A stretch of 13,118 nt of DNA from Methanosarcinales archaeon (GCA_003661125.1 QMVO01000018.1:1-13118); one strand, 5' to 3'; positions 1 through 8,121 are shown, counted from the stretch's first letter. Translations and numbers: made by a program. The notes: generated by a model not told the origin, from the letters alone.

Positions 1-95
1 AATAGAGAGAAGGGTAATATAAAACTTTCGGTTTTGCTTAGCATCACTCAACAATGATGGCATTTTCGATGATTCAGTATAATTGCATTTTTGAG

Positions 96-2795
96 TTACC
101 TTTTAATTTGAAAAGGATACAAAAACTCCTCGTACCGTTTCCTGTAAGTCGGCGAGTAAAGAACAGCGTAGATGTAATAGAAAATCTCTTCTGGCGTTGG
201 TTCTGTGCCTAATGCGGATTTTATGGCTTGTAAAAACTCAGCAGTGAAGTTTGGTGTGCGTTCTGGTTTGGATGCTTCCTCATCTAACAATTTTACTTTG
301 GGTTCGTCAGGGTAGAGATAGAGTGGGAAGAAGTAACATTTTCCTGAGAATGTGTGTTCATCACTTATTTTATCTGAAATAAATGCCCCTTTTGATTCAG
401 CATCCGAAAAAATTATTCTAGTTGTAATAAGTGCTAAATTGTCCTGACACATATGTTTCGCTATCTCTTTGCGAGTGCGTGAGACCACCGAATCAGAGTA
501 ATAAATCCATCGAAGATCAAAAGGGCGATAACAGTACTCCTTAATCCGTTCAGGGATATTTTCATTCCTTACTGCATTGCGACTGATCTTCAAATCTCGA
601 TCAGAACGATCTGACCACTTGATTGTTTCTCTAATTTTTTCATCAGATACGTTCGGATTTGCAAACATAAGCATTCTATCTCTAAGTTCGTCTTTAGTAA
701 AAGCAATAGCTAACCTATCTCTTTTTGTTCCGACTCCTGTTCTGAATTCCTTAAATATCTCTATCACCCGCCAGAACTTCTCATACTCCGCTTGCAAAGC
801 GAAATCCTTAGGCACGAAGAAATAATAAGGCTCTCTCGGCTCAAGCTCCTGCCAATCCGTGCTTTCCACATCATTTTCAAAAAGGTATTTGTATTTCTCA
901 CTTCGCAGTCCCCACAAATCCGCATAATAAACCTGCTTCTTCTCTAACGGCTTCTCCAACTTCACGAACAAAGCAATCGCAACGCCCTGCTGAATGTCAA
1001 ACACGTTCTCGTCCTTACCTCCTTCCGGTGTCGTCTCTCCTATCCTCGAAGAACCATGCAAGTTCAAAATATAAATCTTGTCAAAGCTTTCAAGGAGTTT
1101 TTGTCTCATCCCACGATGAGTTACCCCAGAGAGGTAAGAATTATTGGTGATGAATCCTAACGTACCCTTTCCAGCCTGATCCAGTTTCCAATGGGCGAAG
1201 CGAATGAATTTGATGTAATCATCTTCTAAAGTACCGTATTTCCTTTCCCCCCTAACAGCTTCTTTATAACCATCCATTAATTTCTGAATGAACTTAGTTT
1301 TGTGGGATTTGAACGAATAAGGCGGATTGCCGAGCACAACCAGAATAGGAATCTTCTCTTTCACCTCTTTCGCTTCCTCTGCTTCTTTAATAAGATTTGT
1401 CAGCGGAAGCGCTCTCTGCTCCGGCTCCTTCAGCTCCAATGTGTTCGTGAGGAAAAACTTGAACCGCTTCTCATCCTCAAGCCCGTAGCCAAGTTCTTCT
1501 AAAAGCATCGCAACGCGAAAATGCCCGATAACGTAAGGAGCAACGAGAAGTTCAAAAGCATGAAAATCCCGCATCACGTGCTCCTCCAAATAAGACCTGA
1601 CAAGTCCACCTTTTCTTCTCCCTTCTAACTCCTCCCTTACCTGTTTTATCGCTTGAATAACGAAAGTCAAAGTTCCAGCCGCAGGGTCAAGTAGCGTTAC
1701 GTCTCGCGATGCAAATCCCTCTTCCTTACCAAAATCCGTCTTCAATATCTCGTGGATGCTTCGCACAATGTAAGAAACCACAGGCAGCGGCGTGTAGTAA
1801 ACGCCCAATCGCTGCCTTTCTTCCGGATTGTAAGTAGCTAAAAAAGTTTCGTAGAAATGAATTACCGGGTCTTCTTCCCATTTCGTTAGCTTGAACTCAT
1901 CATAAATCGAAGCGACATCAGCTTTCTCAAGCATCTCCGCTATGTCATCAATAATCCATGTTAGCGAAGCCGGAAAATCAGGTCCGACAAAGGAATAGAA
2001 AATTTCACGCAACAGCGGCACACTCTCTGGAATATACTTCCATGCGCCTACCTTCAAATTCCGCTCGCCCTGCTTGTGCATCCGCATCCACGCTGCAAAA
2101 AGTCCGTAGGCTATTGTCTGCGCATACAAATCTGCAAATTTTTCTTTCGTCAGCGTCTCTATAAGGTTTTCTCGAAACGCTTGGTAGAAATTCATTACTG
2201 CTTCCTGCCCCGCCGAAAGCTCCTCGTTCAATACTTTTTCGAGCAATCTCGTCCTCTTTGCAAGCGCAATCGAAAGGTCATTCGAGTTCTTTATCTCCGG
2301 CGTGGAGAACCCGAAAAACTTTTCAAGCAGCCTATAGAACGCTTCTAAGTTCTGTGGTGATGGCATTTCAAATTTTAAATTCTGTAAATCCATCTGCCTG
2401 CCTACTTCCACCCTGTCCACCAGCATCCCATCTCGATACAACCGAAACTCCATAAAATTCGTCAGAATGAGATTAGGAAGAAACTCCCGGTATCTTTTTA
2501 ATTGTTCGGTGTTCTCAAAATTCTCCAGGTTCTTATCCACCCCTTTCGCTTCGATATGCCCGATAATCTCCCCGTTCTTTCTGACGAAAAAGTCGGGTAT
2601 GCCCACTTCAGTCCTCTTTGGCAGAACGAACGGGAACGTTGAATATCCTAAAATCCGTCCTGAATCTTTGATAAAGTGTTTCAAGCAATCGTAGAAGCTG
2701 CCTTCACTGTAATTACCGGCAGCATAAATCTCGTAAATTTCTCCAAAATATTTCTTGAGTGCTTTCTTAAGGTTCTCCTTTTCTTTCTTGTCCAT
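96..2795 (-). CDS. Single-chain restriction-modification enzyme (PD-(D/E)XK nuclease plus N6-adenine methylase, type ISP/IIG-like)
   Basis: Probably cuts unmodified foreign DNA and methylates adenine in host DNA with one polypeptide. The N-terminus has a PD-(D/E)XK nuclease pattern: GIPD at residues 65-68, IEAK at 81-84 and a following Gln near 98. A helical linker leads to an N6-adenine methylase: VYYTP at about 332-336, SAM-binding DPAAGT at 370-375 and catalytic NPPY at 490-493. The remainder resembles the target-recognition region of type ISP enzymes. There is no helicase between nuclease and methylase, so the layout is closer to type IIG/IIL enzymes, which also run near 900 residues. The protein stops just after a YSPTYRKRYEEFL-type segment, where relatives as I recall them continue for 100 or more residues, so the C-terminus may be truncated. 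Start ATG follows a purine-rich GGAAGG stretch, 11 bases after the upstream gene's stop, suggesting co-transcription. The 95 bases beyond its stop hold only weak hairpins. Confidence 0.85.
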   Translation of the reverse strand: MDKKEKENLKKALKKYFGEIYEIYAAGNYSEGSFYDCLKHFIKDSGRILGYSTFPFVLPKRTEVGIPDFFVRKNGEIIGHIEAKGVDKNLENFENTEQLKRYREFLPNLILTNFMEFRLYRDGMLVDRVEVGRQMDLQNLKFEMPSPQNLEAFYRLLEKFFGFSTPEIKNSNDLSIALAKRTRLLEKVLNEELSAGQEAVMNFYQAFRENLIETLTKEKFADLYAQTIAYGLFAAWMRMHKQGERNLKVGAWKYIPESVPLLREIFYSFVGPDFPASLTWIIDDIAEMLEKADVASIYDEFKLTKWEEDPVIHFYETFLATYNPEERQRLGVYYTPLPVVSYIVRSIHEILKTDFGKEEGFASRDVTLLDPAAGTLTFVIQAIKQVREELEGRRKGGLVRSYLEEHVMRDFHAFELLVAPYVIGHFRVAMLLEELGYGLEDEKRFKFFLTNTLELKEPEQRALPLTNLIKEAEEAKEVKEKIPILVVLGNPPYSFKSHKTKFIQKLMDGYKEAVRGERKYGTLEDDYIKFIRFAHWKLDQAGKGTLGFITNNSYLSGVTHRGMRQKLLESFDKIYILNLHGSSRIGETTPEGGKDENVFDIQQGVAIALFVKLEKPLEKKQVYYADLWGLRSEKYKYLFENDVESTDWQELEPREPYYFFVPKDFALQAEYEKFWRVIEIFKEFRTGVGTKRDRLAIAFTKDELRDRMLMFANPNVSDEKIRETIKWSDRSDRDLKISRNAVRNENIPERIKEYCYRPFDLRWIYYSDSVVSRTRKEIAKHMCQDNLALITTRIIFSDAESKGAFISDKISDEHTFSGKCYFFPLYLYPDEPKVKLLDEEASKPERTPNFTAEFLQAIKSALGTEPTPEEIFYYIYAVLYSPTYRKRYEEFLYPFQIKR

Positions 2796-2806
2796 TTATC
2801 CTTCCT

Positions 2807-4231
2807 TCACTTTCTCCTTGCCTCCCTTTTTTGATTACCTCCCTCCTTCTCCTCCAACATCTTTATCACCTTATTCCTCTTATAAATCGCTTCCACAACC
2901 GCTTTATCCACCTTCCTTTTCATCTCTTCAAAATTTTCTATCGAACTTTCTCCTACAACCTTCTTTACCGGCGTGTAAGCAGACTCACGAAATTTAGGTA
3001 TGAAATTCTTTCTCTCTCCATCCACAACAATTTCTGCACCCTTACCGCTTTCAACCCTACCAACTTCTTCTATTCTCACTCCTTCACTCCTTACAACTTT
3101 CTTCACGTCTTCTGCAATGGCTTCCGGAGAAATAATTAGAAGAGCATCCAGAGAGACGCCTAAATAATCTATTTCATGCCGTTCCAGCATCCCAAGCACC
3201 TGCTCATTTACCAATCCCCTTACTCGCTCTTCATAAAAAACAAGTTTTACGACTGCGACTTTTGCAATCTCATTTGCATCTCCCCTGATGCCGCCGTTCG
3301 TAACATCAGTCATGGTATGAACCCTTCTCACCATATCCGCATTGATAAGCGCATTACAAGCCCGTAGAAAATTTATGTTTAATGTCTCTTTCACTACTTC
3401 AGGTTCGCCATAATACAAAGCGGCAGTGGAGATTGTGCCGCCGCCAGCACCTTCGGTCATCAATATTACATCTCCTTCCTTTGCTCCTTCTCTCGATAGG
3501 ACTGCATCAGCCACGCCTACTGCGCCAACGCAGCCCGTCATTCTTTCTCCTATTACTACATCTCCTCCTATTCTCAGTGTCGAGCCCGTCACAAGAGGAA
3601 TGTCTGCTGCATCGGATACGGTTGATATTCCTGCTATATGATCAAATATTTTCGCAACGTCGCCGTCATCGGCAACATGAATGTCTGAGAATAGTGCAAC
3701 AGGTGTAGCTCCCATTACATATACATCACGAAGTGCCGCACGTGCAACATGAAAACCAGCAAGAAAAGGAAAATCACTCAGTCTCGAATGCATCCCGTCC
3801 ACGGTTACAACCACAAATTTTTCTTTACCTTCTCTTTCTCCTTTGCCTTTACCCGCATCATCTTTCTTCCTTTTTCCTTCAATCGGAAGACGTACCACAC
3901 CGGAGTCACTTAAACTTGTCGAGTCAACCACCGCACTCGTTGCTCCTATTATTTCCCCTATTTTCTCATGAGCGTAAAAATCACCCATGCCGCGTGACCC
4001 GACTCCGAACTCACCCATCCTCACGCCTGATTTTATTTCCGTAAAAATGTCGTCTTTTAAATCAATCGTTCTCTTCGCTTCCTCTAATATCGCCCTGGAA
4101 AGTGCCTCCGCATCTTCCCTTATTATACGATTGCGCTTTATCTCCATGATTCGACTGCTCATTTCCGCGATTATTTCCTCTTCTTTTGCGCTTTCTCGTA
4201 ATTTCTGCTTTGCAAATCCCTCAAGGTCCAT
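2807..4231 (-). CDS. AIR synthase/selenophosphate synthetase-related protein
   Basis: Member of the PurM/SelD/HypE/ThiL ATP-binding superfamily, closest in layout to the archaeal group annotated as selenophosphate synthetase-related (COG2144 type); its substrate is not known. Visible hallmarks are a glycine-rich segment at about residues 75-83 (FGVGSRGMG), DGMHSR at 145-150, RDVYVMGATPVALFSDIHVA at about 168-187 in place of the usual D-A-x-A-M-G-A motif, and TDVTNGG at 308-314. At 474 residues it is longer than SelD or HypE, which have about 330-350; the extra length lies in a helical N-terminal extension of about 65 residues, a Lys/Glu/Gly-rich insert at about 119-138, and a charged C-terminal tail. 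No Cys/Sec active-site motif of true SelD is seen, so selenophosphate synthesis is unlikely. It heads a two-gene minus-strand unit with the restriction-modification gene. The ATG has no strong Shine-Dalgarno sequence. Confidence 0.8.
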   Translation of the reverse strand: MDLEGFAKQKLRESAKEEEIIAEMSSRIMEIKRNRIIREDAEALSRAILEEAKRTIDLKDDIFTEIKSGVRMGEFGVGSRGMGDFYAHEKIGEIIGATSAVVDSTSLSDSGVVRLPIEGKRKKDDAGKGKGEREGKEKFVVVTVDGMHSRLSDFPFLAGFHVARAALRDVYVMGATPVALFSDIHVADDGDVAKIFDHIAGISTVSDAADIPLVTGSTLRIGGDVVIGERMTGCVGAVGVADAVLSREGAKEGDVILMTEGAGGGTISTAALYYGEPEVVKETLNINFLRACNALINADMVRRVHTMTDVTNGGIRGDANEIAKVAVVKLVFYEERVRGLVNEQVLGMLERHEIDYLGVSLDALLIISPEAIAEDVKKVVRSEGVRIEEVGRVESGKGAEIVVDGERKNFIPKFRESAYTPVKKVVGESSIENFEEMKRKVDKAVVEAIYKRNKVIKMLEEKEGGNQKREARRK

Positions 4232-4358
4232 TTTTCACGCTCTTTTTTCTTATCCTCATTCCCTTATCAACTTCTTTCAAGTTCTTCTTCTCGAAGTATT
4301 ATTATTATTTTAGGTGAAAAGTCTCGCAATAATAAAATATCATTCCTAAGACAATAAG
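4232..4358. promoter_or_regulatory. Divergent promoter region with two TATA-like boxes
   Basis: This gap separates two divergently transcribed genes. A TAT-repeat/A+T run at about 4297-4312 could serve as the TATA box for the minus-strand gene, giving a leader of roughly 45-50 bases. A second box, AATAAAATA at about 4331-4339, lies 20-28 bases before the plus-strand ATG at 4359. That is the usual archaeal TATA-to-start distance and suggests a leaderless or nearly leaderless plus-strand transcript. Boxes are assigned by eye. Confidence 0.45.
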
Positions 4359-4718
4359 ATGATGGAAAATATCTTTGTTTGGGTTCATGAGGATGAAGAA
4401 ATTGTAATAAAGGGAAAGAAACTCAGGATAATGTACATACCGGACACCTTCCTACCTTCTGATTTGGTGGATGCATTCGCTTTTTTAATTGAAACGGGTC
4501 TTTCCAACGCGGAGAAGATGCGAGAGATATTACAAATAATGGAGGAAATTCTAAGAACAGATGAACGATTTAAGGATATTGCCGCAGAGATGAAAATATA
4601 CCGGGAGACTGTTTTTAGTCGCAGCATCCCTTTCACAATGATGGAAGGGAGATCAATCTTGAGCAAACTCAGAAAATGGCAGAATGCCATACAGAAGAGA
4701 TTTGGGATTTATTTATAA
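4359..4718 (+). CDS. Small protein of unknown function
   Basis: I do not recognise this 119-residue protein. The first 30 residues look beta-rich (MMENIFVWVHEDEEIVIKGK and onward), followed by a largely helical body with many Met, Leu, Glu and Lys residues and a basic C-terminal helix (SILSKLRKWQNAIQKRF). No signal peptide, membrane segment, Cys pair or catalytic motif is visible. Two consecutive ATG codons begin the frame; no Shine-Dalgarno sequence precedes them, but a TATA-like box sits about 24 bases upstream, consistent with leaderless expression. It converges on tpiA with only 26 bases between the stop codons. The reverse strand also carries a long open frame here, but this frame has the promoter and a plausible soluble-protein composition. 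Confidence 0.6.
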   Translation: MMENIFVWVHEDEEIVIKGKKLRIMYIPDTFLPSDLVDAFAFLIETGLSNAEKMREILQIMEEILRTDERFKDIAAEMKIYRETVFSRSIPFTMMEGRSILSKLRKWQNAIQKRFGIYL

Positions 4719-4744
4719 ATAGTTCTTTATCCTTCATCTCCTAC

Positions 4745-5479
4745 CTACAATCCAGACACCAAATCCAGCAACGCAGCCCTCGGATCTTTCGCTTTTACCA
4801 CGCCAGAAGCAAGCAATACACCATCCGCACCCAGCTCTATAGCAGCTCTCACATCCTCTCCGTTTGTAACACCAGCTCCGCAGAGCACAACACTTCCCGC
4901 ATCTACTTGTTTCACTTCCCTTACCGTGTTTTCCACAATCCCCGGATCCACCTTCGAGACCGCCCGTCCGGTGCCTATCAACTCTGGTGGTTCGACCGCA
5001 ATTGCATACGGCTTCATTTCGGCAACTGCCTTACTTACTGCGATATTATTCGTGCAAACAATCGTTAACAGGTTCAAGCGCGCCGCTTTTTTTATGATAT
5101 AGTCTATTTCCGCTATTTTCAGCCTATGCTCTGAATGATTCACAAGCGACCCCTTTCCGCCCGACTCCTTTACAGATTCCAGCGTTACGAAACCGGTATG
5201 ACTGCCTGGTTCTACCGCGTCAACGTGCTGTGCGAAGCAAGGTATGTTTACCATAGATGCTATCATCGCCAGCTCAACTTGTTGCGGGCATATAGCAATG
5301 TTTACCCCTTTCTCTACTGCAACCTCCTCGCATATCTCTGCGAGTTCAAAACCTTTTTCTCCCATTGACTCCGCATACGCCTTCTCGTTCAATACTATCA
5401 CAGGTGTTTCTAACTTTACTCCCTCTCCTCCTATTCCCATCCTCTCTTCTCTTATTTCCTCCACCGCCATCATTTCCAT
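4745..5479 (-). CDS. tpiA: Triosephosphate isomerase, archaeal type
   Basis: Interconverts dihydroxyacetone phosphate and glyceraldehyde 3-phosphate in cytoplasmic glycolysis/gluconeogenesis. All catalytic landmarks are present: N31 and K33 in the LNEKAY strand, catalytic H115 in LVNHSEHR, and catalytic E163 in EPPELIGTG. The phosphate-binding end CGAGVTNGEDV and GADGVLLASGVV is also intact. The core is the short archaeal form (about 220-225 residues), here with an N-terminal extension of about 20 residues. The start ATG is well supported: AAGGAGGA lies 9 bases upstream, inside the last codons of the preceding phosphatase gene. The two genes are arranged as TGA-G-ATG, so translation is probably coupled. 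The alternative ATG at residue 14 has a poorer, closer purine run. Confidence 0.95.
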   Translation of the reverse strand: MEMMAVEEIREERMGIGGEGVKLETPVIVLNEKAYAESMGEKGFELAEICEEVAVEKGVNIAICPQQVELAMIASMVNIPCFAQHVDAVEPGSHTGFVTLESVKESGGKGSLVNHSEHRLKIAEIDYIIKKAARLNLLTIVCTNNIAVSKAVAEMKPYAIAVEPPELIGTGRAVSKVDPGIVENTVREVKQVDAGSVVLCGAGVTNGEDVRAAIELGADGVLLASGVVKAKDPRAALLDLVSGL

Positions 5480-5480
5480 C

Positions 5481-6173
5481 TCACAAAATCCTCCTTAATT
5501 CCTCTATATCCCGCACCAAAAACGTTGGCTTATAATTATCTCCCAATTCTTTTTCCCCTCTATAAATAAAAACTGAATCTATACCAGCCCTCTTGGCTGC
5601 TAACACTCCCACAGCACTATCATCCACTAATATCGCTTCATCCCTACTCGTGCTCAATTCATTCAATACTTTATTTATGTAAAAAGGATTTGGCTTCCTA
5701 ATAGCTAAGCTTTCTAATTCGCTCCTCCTACCATACCATATCCTGAAGTACGGTTTCAACTTGAAATGGTCAAGCGCATAGTCCACACACGCCTGTTGCG
5801 AGTCGCTCACCACCGCAAGATAAGATTTCTTGCCGAGATATTTTATTATCTCCTCAGAACCCTTGCAGAGTTCTATTTCTCCTCTTCGCATCGCTTCTAT
5901 CTTTGCATCTATAACATCCTTCTCTCTTCTGCTCCAGAACTCCTCACAATCTAAGCCAAATCGGGTGCAAAATCTTTTTACTCCTTCCTCTCCTTCTGAG
6001 TGCAGCGGGGCGAGAAAGTATTTATCTATTTCCTCTATGGTGAGATTTAACCCATAATTGCTTACGGTTTTTTTGAACGCTTCGTATGCCCACACATGCG
6101 GTATTTCTCCGTGTCCTCTCGAATTCAGGAACGTTCCGTCCATGTCAAAGATGACGACTTTATATGCATTCAT
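5481..6173 (-). CDS. HAD-superfamily phosphatase (phosphoglycolate phosphatase-like)
   Basis: A haloacid dehalogenase-fold hydrolase that most likely removes phosphate from a small metabolite. Motif I is FDMDGT with nucleophile D10 and acid/base D12, motif II is S123 in VVSDSQQ, motif III is K160 in RKPNP, and motif IV is the acidic pair D184-D185 in LVDDSAVG. The residues between motif I and II (about 20-105) form the helical cap of the beta-phosphoglucomutase/phosphoglycolate phosphatase subfamily; 230 residues is a normal length. The substrate cannot be read from sequence. It is the first gene of a two-gene unit with tpiA: its final codons contain the tpiA ribosome binding site and its stop is one base from the tpiA start. 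Linkage to tpiA fits a role in triose-phosphate or glycolate metabolism, which is inference. Confidence 0.85.
   Translation of the reverse strand: MNAYKVVIFDMDGTFLNSRGHGEIPHVWAYEAFKKTVSNYGLNLTIEEIDKYFLAPLHSEGEEGVKRFCTRFGLDCEEFWSRREKDVIDAKIEAMRRGEIELCKGSEEIIKYLGKKSYLAVVSDSQQACVDYALDHFKLKPYFRIWYGRRSELESLAIRKPNPFYINKVLNELSTSRDEAILVDDSAVGVLAAKRAGIDSVFIYRGEKELGDNYKPTFLVRDIEELRRIL
5489..5496 (-). promoter_or_regulatory. Strong Shine-Dalgarno sequence for tpiA
   Basis: On the minus strand this reads AAGGAGGA, nine bases before the tpiA ATG at 5479 and inside the 3' end of the phosphatase gene. It decides the tpiA start in favour of the upstream ATG and indicates translational coupling. Confidence 0.7.
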
Positions 6174-6202
6174 ACCCCTTGAATTAATACTAAAAGCATG
6201 AT

Positions 6203-6219
6203 AGTATAAATTATAAATA
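6203..6219 (-). promoter_or_regulatory. TATA-like promoter for the phosphatase-tpiA unit
   Basis: The 46-base gap after hisD contains a minus-strand TATTTATAATTTATA stretch, ending about 30 bases before the phosphatase ATG at 6173. Archaeal initiation about 25 bases downstream would give a leader of roughly ten bases carrying AAGGGG. This suggests the unit can be transcribed independently of hisD. Confidence 0.45.
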
Positions 6220-7455
6220 CTACGAGAACCTCACTTCTATTGACCGTGCATGCCTTTCCATACCCTCCGCTTCTGATAACATCACCGCTACGTCCTTTAT
6301 TTTCTCTAACTCTTCCTTATCCAGCCACTGTACGGTCATCCGGCGCATAAAATGGTGAACATCAAGCCCTGCAAAAAACTTTGCGTAGCCCGCAGTTGGA
6401 AGCACATGATTTGCTCCTGTTGCGTAATCCCCTGCGGCAACTGGTGAGTAAGACCCCACGAAAACGGATCCTGCATTCCTCACCTTCTTCAAAACCTCTT
6501 CCGGGGTTTTTACCATTATCTCAAGATGTTCAGGTGCGTATTCATTCGCAAATTCTATGCACTCTTCCATGCTATCGCCAATTAATATCCAACTTTGTAA
6601 TTGATTGTGCTCATCTACCTCTGCCAAAATCTCTTGCTCCACTTCTGCTGCCACCTTTGCCGAGTCTGTAAGAAGAACAGCTTTTGAGTGCTTACCATGC
6701 TCTGCCTGTGCAAGCATATCCGCAGCAACGAAGACAGGATTTGCAGTCTCATCCCCGATTATTAAAATTTCCGAAGGACCAGCAGGGAAATCAATCTCCA
6801 CGCCTTCTTTGCGAGCCATCATCTTCGCTGCGGTTACATACACATTTCCTGGTCCCACTATTTTTTGCACACCTGGAATAGTTTCTGTTCCAAAAGCGAG
6901 AGCAGCAATAGCCTGCGCACCACCTACTTTAAATATTCGCGTTGCTCCTGCGAGATCCGCAGCAACTAACGTGAGAACGGCGACATTACCATCATTCTCT
7001 GGCGGTGTGCACACCACTATCTCTTTTACACCCGCTATCTTCGCAGGAATCACGCACATCAAAGCAGTGCTGAAATAGGTTGCTGGAACATAAGCACCAA
7101 CCACGTCAAAAGGAACATACTTATCCTTGATGAAAACACCCTCGCCGAACTCGTTTGTCCCTATTCGTCTCTTCTGCCGGTAATGGAAATTTGTTATCGC
7201 CACGGATGCTTTCTCGAGACATTTTAACGTATTTCCATCCACGCTCCTCTTTGCATCGTCAATCTCTTTCTTACTCACCTCTATTTCCTTCAGTCTCACA
7301 GAGTCAAATTTCTCGGTGTATTCACGCAATGCGGCATCGCCTCTATTCTTCACTTCTACCATTATTTCTTCTACAACCGGCATAGCTGCCGCTATATCAA
7401 GTGTTCTCTTAAAAAAATCCTTGTTTTCATACACCTCCTTTAGCTTCTTTATCAT
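6220..7455 (-). CDS. hisD: Histidinol dehydrogenase
   Basis: Catalyses the last two steps of histidine synthesis, the NAD+-dependent four-electron oxidation of L-histidinol to L-histidine, as a zinc homodimer. Diagnostic motifs are intact: GPGNVYVTAAK, DFPAGPSEILI, the zinc ligands Gln and His in QAEHGKHSK, the catalytic Glu-His pair in YAPEHLE, zinc Asp in GDYATGANH, HHFMRRMTV, and the terminal zinc His in ERHARS. I place the start at ATG 7455 (411 residues), which has GGAGG two bases upstream. A longer frame begins with TTG at 7479 (419 residues) but lacks a ribosome binding site and lies too close to the likely TATA box. No other his genes are in the window. It is transcribed divergently from rpl6, with a 46-base gap and a separate TATA-like box before the downstream phosphatase. 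Confidence 0.95.
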   Translation of the reverse strand: MIKKLKEVYENKDFFKRTLDIAAAMPVVEEIMVEVKNRGDAALREYTEKFDSVRLKEIEVSKKEIDDAKRSVDGNTLKCLEKASVAITNFHYRQKRRIGTNEFGEGVFIKDKYVPFDVVGAYVPATYFSTALMCVIPAKIAGVKEIVVCTPPENDGNVAVLTLVAADLAGATRIFKVGGAQAIAALAFGTETIPGVQKIVGPGNVYVTAAKMMARKEGVEIDFPAGPSEILIIGDETANPVFVAADMLAQAEHGKHSKAVLLTDSAKVAAEVEQEILAEVDEHNQLQSWILIGDSMEECIEFANEYAPEHLEIMVKTPEEVLKKVRNAGSVFVGSYSPVAAGDYATGANHVLPTAGYAKFFAGLDVHHFMRRMTVQWLDKEELEKIKDVAVMLSEAEGMERHARSIEVRFS

Positions 7456-7479
7456 CGCCTCCGTTCCTTTTAAATCCAA

Positions 7480-7530
7480 AATGTCTATTTAATTTTACTT
7501 ACTTACTATAAGCATGAGGGAATAATAAAG
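7480..7530. promoter_or_regulatory. Shared divergent promoter region of hisD and rpl6
   Basis: The 51-base gap holds an A/T box at 7487-7497 (ATTTAATTTTA on plus, TAAAATTAAAT on minus) that could serve both directions. On minus it predicts initiation near 7466, just before the hisD ATG at 7455. On plus it predicts initiation near 7518. A second plus-strand candidate, CTTACTATAAG at about 7503-7512, would give leaderless rpl6 mRNA. GAGGG at 7516-7520 is a distant possible Shine-Dalgarno for rpl6. Confidence 0.45.
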
Positions 7531-8121
7531 ATGACAAAATCCGTGAAGGAGAAAACAGGCGGCATCAACATCTGTATCCCAATCCCAGAGGGTGTGAAGG
7601 TCACAATAGATGGGAGAAGGGCGAAGGTGGAAGGTCCCAAAGGGGGGATAGAGCGGGAATTATGGCATCCTAAGCTCCATATACAAATAGAGAAGCGAGA
7701 TACTGGTAACGAGATTGTGATAAAAGCCGATTCAGCAACAAAGGTGGAGAGAGCAATGGCGGGAACCTACGCATCTCATCTCAGGAATATGATCACCGGT
7801 GTGACGGGTGGTTTCTTTTATAAGTTGAAAGTGGTGCATGCGCATTTTCCTATGCAAGTAGCGGTAACAAAAGGGGGTAAGGGTGTGTCGGTTTCCAATT
7901 TCTTAGGCGAAAGAAAGCCGAGGATAGCAAAGGTGGAGGCAGGTGTGAAAGTGGAAATAAAGGGCAAAGGAGAGGAGATAGTAGTTTCTGGAATAAACAA
8001 AGAGGCGGTTGGGCAGACTGCCGCGAATATAGAACAGATAACGAGGATAAAGGGTTATGATCCCAGGGTCTTTCAAGATGGTATTTATCTTGTGGAGAAA
8101 GGCGTTGGTACGAGTGTATAA
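7531..8121 (+). CDS. rpl6: Large-subunit ribosomal protein L6 (uL6)
   Basis: Structural protein of the 50S subunit that binds 23S rRNA near the sarcin-ricin loop and contacts elongation factors. The two L6 repeats are clear: the first starts with IPEGVKVTIDGRRAKVEGPKG, and the second includes HFPMQVAVTKGGKGVSVSNF, LGERKPRIAKV and VSGINKEAVGQTAANIEQ. The C-terminal RIKGYDPRVFQDGIYLVEK is typical of archaeal/eukaryotic L6. The length (196 residues) exceeds the usual 175-185 because of about 15 extra N-terminal residues. In archaeal spc operons rpl6 normally follows S8 and precedes L32e; here its upstream neighbour is divergent hisD and its downstream neighbour is atpD, so it leads a rearranged unit. 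Confidence 0.97.
   Translation: MTKSVKEKTGGINICIPIPEGVKVTIDGRRAKVEGPKGGIERELWHPKLHIQIEKRDTGNEIVIKADSATKVERAMAGTYASHLRNMITGVTGGFFYKLKVVHAHFPMQVAVTKGGKGVSVSNFLGERKPRIAKVEAGVKVEIKGKGEEIVVSGINKEAVGQTAANIEQITRIKGYDPRVFQDGIYLVEKGVGTSV

Noticed and set aside
1..95. Weak inverted repeats (AAAAC/GTTTT at 21-35 and CATCA/TGATG at 42-59) as a terminator for the restriction-modification gene
   Set aside because: Five-base A/T-rich stems with no following T run on the minus strand; too weak to call.
4297..4310. TAT-repeat as a microsatellite of interest
   Set aside because: Only a few units and readily explained as an A/T-rich promoter element.
2755..4313. Several long plus-strand open frames opposite the AIR-synthase-related gene
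   Set aside because: They are Ser/Leu/Pro/His-rich shadows with no recognisable motifs, while the minus-strand frame encodes a coherent family protein.
4385..4690. Minus-strand 101-residue frame opposite the small unknown gene
   Set aside because: Ser/Ile-rich, no promoter or ribosome binding site; the plus-strand frame has a TATA-like box at leaderless spacing.
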